Both the position numbers and the translations under genes were made by a program. The notes beneath the pieces were generated by a model. The model ran no database searches. It was given only the letters and a program-made list of their open reading frames with translations, and was not told where the DNA came from. 64,000 nt of DNA. It comes from Chromohalobacter beijerinckii. Lineage in GTDB: Bacteria > Pseudomonadota > Gammaproteobacteria > Pseudomonadales > Halomonadaceae. Where the stretch lies: positions 1 through 64,000 of the forward strand of contig NZ_JAKGAK010000015.1 of NCBI RefSeq assembly GCF_023061185.1, given 5' to 3'. Numbering within the stretch: position 1 is the stretch's first letter; each line of letters starts with the position of its first letter. Shown here piece after piece: positions 56,885 to 64,000 of the stretch.

Positions 56885-58048
56885 ATCGTCATGCCGCCGA
56901 GGCGATTCGAACGGGCACGCCTCGGCGCCTTCGACGACACACCGGGTCGGCATGGGGGGCAATGTATCGAATGCCTCCCAGGACATGACGCGATCGCGCC
57001 CTGCGCCTTTGGCGGCATACAACCGTCGATCGGCCAAGGCGATTATGGCGCTTAGCGTCGCCGCCTCGTCTTGGGTGGCGAGGCCTTGACTGACGGTCAT
57101 TCCGAGCGACTTGTCGGGTAGCACCAGCGGCTGGTCGCGCACGAAGCTCGCGACACGCTCGGCAACCGTCATGGCGGCGACACGCGACGTTCCCGGGAGC
57201 AACAGCATGAATTCCTCGCCGCCGTAACGCCCTAACATATCGCCGTCGCGCAAACCCTGGCGCAGGCACTTCACGAGGTGGCAGAGCGCCGCATCGCCCG
57301 TGGCATGCCCATGTAGATCATTGAACCGCTTGAAATGATCGACATCCAGTAACACGATCGCAAAGGGTCGCTTGGCGCGCTGCCAACGTTCAGCAATGGC
57401 GATGATCGCACGACGATTGAGAGCGCCGGTCAGCATGTCGTGCAACGCTTCACGGCGATACGCACGTTCAAGCCGCTCGGTGACACCTTCCAGCCCCATC
57501 AGTACACCGCCGAATAGCACCCCCGTCAGCACCAGGTTGACCCACAACAGCCACGTCGCCACCGTCGGTGATAGCTCAACCGAGGGTGCCCCCTGGTGCA
57601 TGCTCATCAACAACACGCCGACCACGCCCAGCAGCAACAGCGACAACACGATCTTATAACTACGCGGGATCGCGCTGATGTGCAGCACTAGCAATGCCAA
57701 ACCCACGTAGAACTCAAAGCCGACGCCGGCTCCGTAGAGGCGAATCGACTCGCCAATCAGCAGCAGCATCATGCCCCACAACAAGGTCGCGCCCCAGGCC
57801 ATGTAGCCTCGATGATGCAACCCGCGCGCACCGAGCGTCATCAAGACACTGAATAGGACGATCAATATCGGGCCGGGACGTCCTAGCCACACAAACAGCG
57901 GTAGCATCAAGCCGGCATAGGCCACCAACGCCATGGCGTAAAGGTGGGCGAAGGTATCGAAATAACGACGATATTCCGGCGGCAGGGGGCAATATGGAGG
58001 CAACGATGTACCTCGGCTTCCCCAGAGGCGGTAGGCGCGTAGCGGCAT
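56867..58048 (-). CDS. Membrane diguanylate cyclase 1
   Basis: This 393-residue protein has six membrane helices (about 25-190) and a GGDEF domain with the active site RYGGEEFMLL, preceded by LLDVDHFKRFNDLHGHATGD. It should make c-di-GMP. No RxxD inhibitory site is clear. The ATG at 58048 has AAGGGAT upstream. The N-terminal sensor resembles that of the next gene, so the two may be paralogues. Confidence 0.93.
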   Translation of the reverse strand: MPLRAYRLWGSRGTSLPPYCPLPPEYRRYFDTFAHLYAMALVAYAGLMLPLFVWLGRPGPILIVLFSVLMTLGARGLHHRGYMAWGATLLWGMMLLLIGESIRLYGAGVGFEFYVGLALLVLHISAIPRSYKIVLSLLLLGVVGVLLMSMHQGAPSVELSPTVATWLLWVNLVLTGVLFGGVLMGLEGVTERLERAYRREALHDMLTGALNRRAIIAIAERWQRAKRPFAIVLLDVDHFKRFNDLHGHATGDAALCHLVKCLRQGLRDGDMLGRYGGEEFMLLLPGTSRVAAMTVAERVASFVRDQPLVLPDKSLGMTVSQGLATQDEAATLSAIIALADRRLYAAKGAGRDRVMSWEAFDTLPPMPTRCVVEGAEACPFESPRRHDDSVVKA

Positions 58049-58289
58049 GATGAACGAATCCCTTTTTATTGCGTTAGGCCACGTCATACGACGGGCCTCC
58101 CCCTGCATCGATTCCCTAGCAAGGTTAGCCATATTCGGCGTATCAAAAGGACGATTCGTGTATGAATTTAGCCGCTTTGCAGCATGAAATTCGTCAAACG
58201 CCAAATAAGCAAAATGCCATGTTGTCGCTTCGTTGCGCTAGGGTGTCCGTATTAGATAAAACGCTATCCACAAGGCGTTCCGAGACATG

Positions 58290-59387
58290 TCACAACACCG
58301 CCGCCGGCCCGATGATTTCCAGGTCACTCATGACCAACTGATCGCGCCCGGCGGACTTGGCGCGATACAGGCGGCGATCGGCCATGTCGATGAGCGCTTG
58401 CAATGAAGTGGCTTCCTGGGCCGTGGCCATGCCCATGGAGAACGTCACCGGGAGAGTCAACGCTTCCATCCGACACGGCTGCTCCACCAGGCATCGACGT
58501 ATGCGCGATGCGACCGACAGCACCTCGTCCCGCGTGCTGTCGGGGAATATCATTAGAAACTCCTCGCCGCCTACGCGCCCGAGCCGGTCGTCTTCACGCA
58601 AGGCGGCCCGTAATATATACGCTAGGTGACGCAAGACTTCGTCGCCTGCGGTGTGGCCATGGGTATCATTGACTTGCTTGAAGTGGTCGGCATCGAGCAG
58701 CAATAGCGTGAAATCCCGCCCCTGCTGCCAGAGCATGCTGGCCTCGTGAAAGATAGCGCGCCGGTTGAGCACCGTGGTGAGGTAATCATGGGTGGCGTCA
58801 CGCCGGAAATGGTGTTCGCAGCGTTCGGTGATCACGTGCAGCCGCCACAGGATCAGGCTCAGAATCAGGAAGACCATGACCAGATTGGTCAGGCGGATGT
58901 CCTCGCGAAACTCCTTGGCTTCCAGCATCCAGGGGGTGGAATGCGGGGCCATCAGCAAGGTCGCCAGCGCCACGCTGCCGACCGTGGCACTCATCACGAT
59001 CTTGTAACGCGCCGCCATGTCGCTGATCAACATCTCGCAAAGCAGCAGGAAAAAGTAATATTCGAAGCCGGCATCGGGGCCGATCAGCCACACACTCGAC
59101 GTGATCAAAAGCAGGGTGGCGGTCAGCTTGACGGTCATCGCCCAATGCAGCTGCAAACGTCGGTGCAACATCAATGCTGCGGTATTGGTCGCCACGCAGG
59201 CGAGATTCAAGACGATCAGCAGCGAAGTCTGTAAACCGATCAGCACACATGCAAACAGCAGATGCCCCAGGCTTGCGAGCACAAACGTCTGTGCTATCAC
59301 CTCATAGCTTCGTCGTTGCTCCAGTGGCAGTGCCCCTGGAGCACTGCACGACCAATCCCAGAGCCGCTGCAAGGCCCTTGAAGTCAT
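58290..59387 (-). CDS. Membrane diguanylate cyclase 2
   Basis: This 365-residue protein has six helices (about 30-185) and GGDEF with RVGGEEFLMIF and LLDADHFKQVNDTHGHTAGD. It lies 241 bp behind the start of diguanylate cyclase 1 on the same strand; the gap contains a leader but no gene. Two adjacent cyclases of the same layout suggest a tandem duplication. Confidence 0.93.
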   Translation of the reverse strand: MTSRALQRLWDWSCSAPGALPLEQRRSYEVIAQTFVLASLGHLLFACVLIGLQTSLLIVLNLACVATNTAALMLHRRLQLHWAMTVKLTATLLLITSSVWLIGPDAGFEYYFFLLLCEMLISDMAARYKIVMSATVGSVALATLLMAPHSTPWMLEAKEFREDIRLTNLVMVFLILSLILWRLHVITERCEHHFRRDATHDYLTTVLNRRAIFHEASMLWQQGRDFTLLLLDADHFKQVNDTHGHTAGDEVLRHLAYILRAALREDDRLGRVGGEEFLMIFPDSTRDEVLSVASRIRRCLVEQPCRMEALTLPVTFSMGMATAQEATSLQALIDMADRRLYRAKSAGRDQLVMSDLEIIGPAAVL

Positions 59388-59719
59388 CTTGGATATCCCT
59401 TTGTACCCGCGTACCGTTGCGTGATTCGCAACGTAGCATCTTCGCCTCCGCCCCCTTTTCGTTGGACCTCAGGGCAAGGATCGTTATTTGACGCCACCGG
59501 ATGACGGCCTTATCCGCCAGTATCGGTGCCAATATCTGCAAGGATCCGCTTCCAGCGACATTTGCTAAGAAAGCTTAGTTAATGCGCACCAAAGTGTTAG
59601 TAAAACGTAAATAAATGTTACTAAGTATCGTGACTGGTGAGCGACGCGCGAACATGCGAAGGTTCACACGCCTTGCCCGGCTAGATGCCGGTTTCATACG
59701 ACTAAAGGATGCCGAGCCT
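59388..59719. promoter_or_regulatory. Divergent control region of the cyclase and doxX genes
   Basis: No gene is supported. Inverted repeats CTAAG-AAAG-CTTAG (59565-59578) and TTAGTAA-N14-TTACTAA (59597-59624) lie in the AT-rich middle and share the core CTTAGTAA. They may bind a regulator of either gene. Confidence 0.4.
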
Positions 59720-60124
59720 ATGCAACGACTGCTGCATCATGATGACCTGGGAAAACTGATTCTGCGCCTGGCCGTGGGTGGGCTGATTCTGTTGCACGGC
59801 ATCGACAAGCTCTTGTCACCTGCCAGCATCACTGACATCGGCAATATGCTCGACGCCATGGGCGTCCCGGTCTTTCTCGCGTATGGGGTACTCATCGGGG
59901 AGATCGTCGCGCCGTTGATGGCCATCTTGGGCTGGCAGGCACGCATCGGCGGCCTGTTGATGGCCGGCGACATGCTGGTGGCGTTTATCCTCGTCCACCA
60001 CGACGAGTTGCTGACGCTCAATGCGCAAGGCGGCTGGACGCTAGAGTTGCAGGGCATGTTCCTGTGCGGTGCCCTGGCGATCATGTTCATGGGCAGCGGG
60101 CGCTTGGCGATGCACCCTGACTAA
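59720..60124 (+). CDS. DoxX-family membrane protein
   Basis: This 134-residue protein has four helices and the DoxX start LGKLILRLAVGGLILLHGID. Family members associate with thiosulfate oxidation or redox stress. The ATG at 59720 is preferred to upstream ones because of AAGGA and family start. Confidence 0.9.
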   Translation: MQRLLHHDDLGKLILRLAVGGLILLHGIDKLLSPASITDIGNMLDAMGVPVFLAYGVLIGEIVAPLMAILGWQARIGGLLMAGDMLVAFILVHHDELLTLNAQGGWTLELQGMFLCGALAIMFMGSGRLAMHPD

Positions 60125-60154
60125 TCCGGCGCCTTATACCACTCCTCACACTAC

Positions 60155-60844
60155 TCAGTGGGCGCACTCCAGAGCAGCGAGGCGTGCCTCCAACAATGCC
60201 GGAAAGCGCTTGAACCAGGTTTGATTGAGAGGTGAGGGATGCGGCAGCGGCGCCAGCTGGAACTCGGCACTACGCCCGTCAGGGAGTGACAGCATGGTGG
60301 TATGCAGCGCCTCAAAGCGGTCCTCGCGCGCCCAGAACGCCTCCAGTTCACGCTTGATCTCGCGCGACTGGCCGATGGCGAACCACAAGAACGCCTCGCG
60401 CCCCAGAGTAATCAAAGTGCGACCCTGCCAGTGCGCGATCAACAGCTCCGCCATCAAGGGCTGAAAGCGCTTCTTGACCGCCATCGACCACGCTTTATTG
60501 CCGGTCGGCTTGTAGGGCACGGTATTGGCCCAGAAATAACGCCGCCCCACGGCGAGTGACGCTTCGAAATTGGGCAGTGCCTCCCCGTGCAGATGTTCAT
60601 ATAGCCCGGCCCGCACCTTCTGACCGCCGCTACCCACGAAGGGCGCACCATGCGCGACCTCCTGACGGCCGGGGTCGCGGCCGAAAAAGCCCACCGGCGC
60701 ATTGCGGGGGCCCAAGCCGATGATCGGTTCCAATGGGTCACGCCGGTTGGCGAGGTAGACATCGCGATCGATGCCGTCGAGCTTGTCGGCTTCACGGCGA
60801 AATGCATCGCGCAGCGCCGGCGTGAGGGTCACGTCTTGTGACAT
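60155..60844 (-). CDS. Uracil-DNA glycosylase superfamily protein
   Basis: This 229-residue protein has a motif GFFGRDPGRQEVAHGAPFVG similar to the family 4 motif GEAPG-x-x-E-D-x-x-G-x-PFVG, and the DNA-binding loop PLPHPSPLNQ. No four-cysteine iron-sulfur set is evident. It may remove uracil or other damaged bases. Start ATG 60844 has AAGGA at good spacing. Confidence 0.85.
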   Translation of the reverse strand: MSQDVTLTPALRDAFRREADKLDGIDRDVYLANRRDPLEPIIGLGPRNAPVGFFGRDPGRQEVAHGAPFVGSGGQKVRAGLYEHLHGEALPNFEASLAVGRRYFWANTVPYKPTGNKAWSMAVKKRFQPLMAELLIAHWQGRTLITLGREAFLWFAIGQSREIKRELEAFWAREDRFEALHTTMLSLPDGRSAEFQLAPLPHPSPLNQTWFKRFPALLEARLAALECAH

Positions 60845-60937
60845 GCTTGGCATCCTTTCCAGCTCAAAGGGTTCGTTCAGCCTCCAACGATAGTCGCGCC
60901 CCGTTCATCGCGAGAATGGGGCGCGGCATTTGGTGAC

Positions 60938-61378
60938 TTACCAGCTGCCGGTATTTTCCATCGACGACCACGGTTCCTGAGCGGGCAACGCATCGCCCTT
61001 TTGCAACAATTCCACGGAGATGCCGTCCGGCGAACGAACGAAGGCCATGTGGCCGTCGCGCGGCGGGCGATTGATGGTCACGCCGTTATCCATTAAATAT
61101 TGGCAAAGTGCGTAGATGTCGTCGACACGATATGCCAAGTGGCCGAAGTTGCGACCGCCGGTATAAGTCTCCGGATCCCAGTTGTAGGTGAGCTCGACCT
61201 CCGGGGCCTTTTCCTCGTGCGAACGCTGCTCGTCTTCCGGCGCGGCGAGGAACACCAGAGTGAAGCGGCCTTTTTCGTTCTCCTTGCGCCGCACTTCCTT
61301 GAGGCCCAGCAGGTCACAGTAGAAACGCAGCGAGGCGTCGAGATCGGCGACACGGACCATCGTATGCAGGTACTGCAT
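60938..61378 (-). CDS. gloA: Lactoylglutathione lyase (glyoxalase I)
   Basis: This 146-residue GloA has the four metal ligands in LHTMVRV (His5), VELTYNW (Glu), FGHLAYRV (His) and GISVELLQ (Glu). It converts the methylglyoxal-glutathione adduct to lactoylglutathione. Length is slightly above the usual 135 because of a C-terminal tail. Confidence 0.95.
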   Translation of the reverse strand: MQYLHTMVRVADLDASLRFYCDLLGLKEVRRKENEKGRFTLVFLAAPEDEQRSHEEKAPEVELTYNWDPETYTGGRNFGHLAYRVDDIYALCQYLMDNGVTINRPPRDGHMAFVRSPDGISVELLQKGDALPAQEPWSSMENTGSW

Positions 61379-61492
61379 GGTAAGCTCCTCATGATGTTAT
61401 GCAGGCTAAATGTCTATGGTAAACCAGCCCACCGGTCACAGCGAATTCATCCCCGGCGTGGCGATTCGTCAACACTTCGCGAGGCACTCCCC

Positions 61493-62032
61493 ATGAGCAC
61501 GTATTGCGACCATGCCCCCGGCCATCCCTTTCATGGTCCTTACCATGATCACGAGTATGGGTTTCCCGTGCGCGACGACGACCGACTCTTCGAGCGCCTG
61601 ATCCTTGAGATCAACCAAGCCGGCCTTTCCTGGCTGACCGTGCTCAAGAAGCGCGAGGCGTTCTCGGCAGCCTTCGATGACTTCGTCGTGGCACGCGTCG
61701 CCGCTTACGACGATACGCAAAGGGCGCGCCTGCTCGCGGATGCAGGTATCATCCGTAATCGGCGCAAGGTCGACGCCGCGATTCACAATGCCAACGTCGT
61801 GCTCGCCTTGCAGGAGTCTCACGGTAGCTTCGCCGTCTGGCTCGATGCGCATCATCCACGCCCGCTGGACGAGTGGGTGCGATTGTTCAAACGCACTTTC
61901 CGTTTCACCGGCCCCGAAATCGTCAACGAATTTCTGATGAGTACCGGCTATCTACCGGGGGCCCATCGCGAAGACTGCCCGGCCCAGCACCAGGTACGCG
62001 CACAACGGCCACCGTGGCTCAACACCGAATGA
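61493..62032 (+). CDS. tag: DNA-3-methyladenine glycosylase I-like protein
   Basis: This 179-residue Tag-family protein has YHDHEYGFPVRDDDRLFERL, LEINQAGLSWLTVLKKREAF and a helix-hairpin region. The N-terminal zinc Cys is in TYCDHA and a later Cys in REDCPAQH. Tag removes 3-methyladenine from DNA. A longer frame exists, but only the ATG at 61493 gives the family start. It is divergent from gloA. Confidence 0.9.
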   Translation: MSTYCDHAPGHPFHGPYHDHEYGFPVRDDDRLFERLILEINQAGLSWLTVLKKREAFSAAFDDFVVARVAAYDDTQRARLLADAGIIRNRRKVDAAIHNANVVLALQESHGSFAVWLDAHHPRPLDEWVRLFKRTFRFTGPEIVNEFLMSTGYLPGAHREDCPAQHQVRAQRPPWLNTE

Positions 62033-62075
62033 ATGATCATCGGAAACACGCCGCCGCAAGGGGAGATCACAGCGC

Positions 62076-63149
62076 ATGGATTCACTGACGCAGGCCTGCC
62101 TCGGCGCCGCCATCGGCGGTACCGTGCTGGGCCGCCGTCTAGGCCGAAAGGCCGTCATCGCCGGCGCCGTGCTCGGCACATTGCCCGATCTCGACGTAGT
62201 CATCGACTATGGCGACGCCGTGGCCGATTACACCTATCACCGAGGGTTCAGTCACTCCCTGTGGGTACTCGGCGCCCTCGCCGTCCTACTGACCGGGCTG
62301 GCTCGAGCAGGCGAACGTTGGCGTCAGGTCTCGCCTCCCATCGGCACATGGCGCTGGGGCCTACTGTTTGGCGGCTGCCTGCTGACACATCCAATGCTAG
62401 ATGCCTTCACCACCTATGGCACCCAGCTCTGGTGGCCGATGACGACGCCACCGGTGAGTTGGCACAGTATTTTCATCATCGACCCGCTGTTTACGCTGCC
62501 ACTGCTGGTGGGCGTGGTCGCCGCCCTGATCAAGGGCTACTCACCGCGCCTGCTGGGCTGGGGGCTGACGCTCGCTTGTTTTTATCTGACGTTCGCCGTC
62601 GCCGCGCAGAACACAGTGAACGCGCGCATCGGCCCGAGCCTGGCCAGTCAAGGGCTCGAGAACGCCCCGCGCCTGGTCCAGCCAACGCCTTTCAACACCC
62701 TGCTCTGGCGCATCACAGTCGTCCAGGACGACGCCTACTACGAAGGCGTCGTGAGTCTCTTCGATGGCCACACGCCGATGGCGCTGACCCAGCTGCCACG
62801 TGGCGGCGAATGGCAGGATGCCGCTTTGGAAACGGCGGCCGGGCAGCGTCTTGCGTGGTTCGCCGGTCCTTTTCTGCGCTATCGCACCGAGAAACACCAC
62901 GGTTCGACCCGACTGATCGCCACCGACCTGCGTCTGGGCACGCCCGGCTATCACATGTTCAACTTCACGCTGGCCGAGCGCCGCGGCGATGATTGGCACC
63001 CCATCGACAGCGAACGTATCGCAGGCGCGCGTCCCGACAGAACAGCCTTCGCCGCACTTTTTCAACGCCTGATCGCTCCGCAAGCCAGCGCCTGCCTGCC
63101 GCTGGATGACCGTCAGGCGCGGTGCCTCACGCCGGGGGCCTCGCTCTAG
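62076..63149 (+). CDS. YdjM-like membrane-bound metal-dependent hydrolase
   Basis: This 357-residue protein matches the YdjM/DUF457 family (MDSLTQACLGAAIGG, LPDLDVVIDYG, HRGFSHSLWVL, HPMLDAFTTYGTQLWWP) with conserved His and Asp that can bind metal. It has four or five membrane helices and a soluble C-terminal half. E. coli YdjM is LexA-regulated; here no LexA site is evident. Confidence 0.88.
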   Translation: MDSLTQACLGAAIGGTVLGRRLGRKAVIAGAVLGTLPDLDVVIDYGDAVADYTYHRGFSHSLWVLGALAVLLTGLARAGERWRQVSPPIGTWRWGLLFGGCLLTHPMLDAFTTYGTQLWWPMTTPPVSWHSIFIIDPLFTLPLLVGVVAALIKGYSPRLLGWGLTLACFYLTFAVAAQNTVNARIGPSLASQGLENAPRLVQPTPFNTLLWRITVVQDDAYYEGVVSLFDGHTPMALTQLPRGGEWQDAALETAAGQRLAWFAGPFLRYRTEKHHGSTRLIATDLRLGTPGYHMFNFTLAERRGDDWHPIDSERIAGARPDRTAFAALFQRLIAPQASACLPLDDRQARCLTPGASL

Positions 63150-63155
63150 TACGAA

Positions 63156-63182
63156 GAAGGCGGCTCATTGTGAGCCGCCTTC
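63156..63182. terminator. Convergent terminator
   Basis: A perfect 12-bp stem (GAAGGCGGCTCA and TGAGCCGCCTTC) around TTG, between the YdjM-like gene and azoR. Confidence 0.85.
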
Positions 63183-63210
63183 GCCTTTCTACCGTGTGCC
63201 GCTGTCTGTG

Positions 63211-63825
63211 TCAGAGACGCTCCGCCGTGTAATTCGCCACCGCCTGACGCGCTTCACCCATGGCCTGGTCACGCACCCCCTCGCCCATGTTGAGACCTTC
63301 CGCGTAGATCCAGTCGATGTCGCGAATGCCGATCAAGCCCAGCAGGCTGCTGACATGGCCGGTCTGAGTATCCATCGCAGTACCAGCATACTGGCCGCCG
63401 CGTGCCGCGAGCACCAGGGCGCGCTTGCCTTCGACCAAGCCTACCGGACCATTTTCCGTATACTTGAACGTCTTGCCGGCCCGCAGGATACGGTCGAACC
63501 ACGCCTTGAGCTGGCTCGGAATGCCGAGGTTGTAAAGCGGTACTGCCAACACGATCAGATCATGCGCCAGCACCTCCTGGATCAACGTCTCGGAACGCGC
63601 CGCCAGCTCATGCTGGGCCGCATCACGCTCGTCGGGAGCGGTCATCCAACTGGCCATTTCAGCGCCATCGAGATGCGGAAGGTCGAGGGACACGACATCG
63701 CGCTCGGTGAGTTGGATATCGTCGCGCGCGCCGAGCTGCGCTTTGAAATGCGTCGCCAGCGCACGTGACTGGCCATTTTCACCGAGGATGGAAGCGGTCA
63801 CCAACAAGATATTGCGAACGGCCAT
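63211..63825 (-). CDS. azoR: FMN-dependent NADH-azoreductase
   Basis: This 204-residue flavodoxin-fold enzyme has VTASILGENGQSRALATHF, DLIVLAVPLYNLGIPSQLKA and LVLAARGGQYAG, as in AzoR. It reduces quinones and azo compounds. Confidence 0.93.
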   Translation of the reverse strand: MAVRNILLVTASILGENGQSRALATHFKAQLGARDDIQLTERDVVSLDLPHLDGAEMASWMTAPDERDAAQHELAARSETLIQEVLAHDLIVLAVPLYNLGIPSQLKAWFDRILRAGKTFKYTENGPVGLVEGKRALVLAARGGQYAGTAMDTQTGHVSSLLGLIGIRDIDWIYAEGLNMGEGVRDQAMGEARQAVANYTAERL

Positions 63826-64000
63826 GCGAAAGTCCTTTCATTGGTTTCAGAGCAAATAATGCGAATAGCGCTATTATTCGTTGCCCTTTTTGAAAAGAAA
63901 AACGCAAAAAAGCCCATGAACCGTTCTACAAAAACGAATGCTTGTACCTCCCCGCTTTCTTGGCTGGCGGGCTTGGCTGGCGAGGGGGACCGAGACTCAG
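63826..64000. promoter_or_regulatory. azoR upstream region
   Basis: It contains the palindrome AATAGCGCTATT (63864-63875), about 40 bp before the start, a possible operator for a regulator encoded beyond the window. No other feature is seen. Confidence 0.4.

Overview
The window reads as a chromosome segment of a moderately halophilic gammaproteobacterium of the Halomonadaceae (Halomonas/Chromohalobacter type). This rests on the high-GC core genes (guaAB, xseA, argA, mnmC, ligA, zipA, smc, glrR-qseG-glrK), the tripartite TctABC and 2-hydroxycarboxylate transporters with their two-component systems, the highly charged ZipA linker, and an ectoine-synthase-like cupin. The assignment is an inference from gene content and protein character, not from a database match.

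Positions 1-14.5 kb are an accessory region ending at the 3' end of guaA. It holds a cold-shock gene, a hipBA toxin-antitoxin pair with two matching operator palindromes, and gene debris (a possible phage antirepressor piece, the C-terminus of a NYN-domain protein). Next come a MarR regulator and a compact nine-gene plus-strand cluster (4.1-11.1 kb): a free-standing adenylation domain, a carrier protein, an EctC-like cupin, an acyl-CoA-dehydrogenase/transglutaminase-like fusion, a DsbA/FrnE-like oxidoreductase, two paired SMR transporters, a cytidine-deaminase-fold enzyme and an Asp/Glu-racemase-fold protein without the usual cysteines. I read this as a small, apparently undescribed carrier-protein-based biosynthetic pathway with its own exporter and regulator. 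A decayed IS3-family transposase follows, then a strikingly AT-rich minus-strand operon of a Dam-type DNA methyltransferase, a membrane protein and a DGQHR-domain protein, a candidate DNA-modification or defence module beside guaA.

From 14.5 to 24.1 kb: guaA and guaB, a tctDE-like two-component operon with its own periplasmic binding protein, and divergent tctCBA. From 24.1 to 25.7 kb an AbiEi/AbiEii type IV toxin-antitoxin pair sits beside its palindromic operator. From 25.8 to 36.9 kb: xseA; glrK-qseG-glrR, preceded by a sigma-54-type promoter and an independent terminator that together predict a GlmY-like regulatory RNA; argA; a DUF47-pit phosphate transport pair; a CYTH/CHAD protein; and a potassium channel with a zinc ribbon.

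From 37 to 50 kb: yciO, a 269-bp MITE-like element, the PHP exonuclease rnm, yciB-yciI, three perfect DnaA boxes in 48 bp, mnmC-ligA-yheU, a 2-hydroxycarboxylate transporter with a CitAB-type system, and zipA. From 50 to 64 kb: smc, an HTH-less LexA-like peptidase with yigZ, dusC, a PAP2 phosphatase, two diguanylate cyclases, DoxX, a uracil-DNA-glycosylase-like protein, gloA, tag, a YdjM-like membrane protein and azoR.
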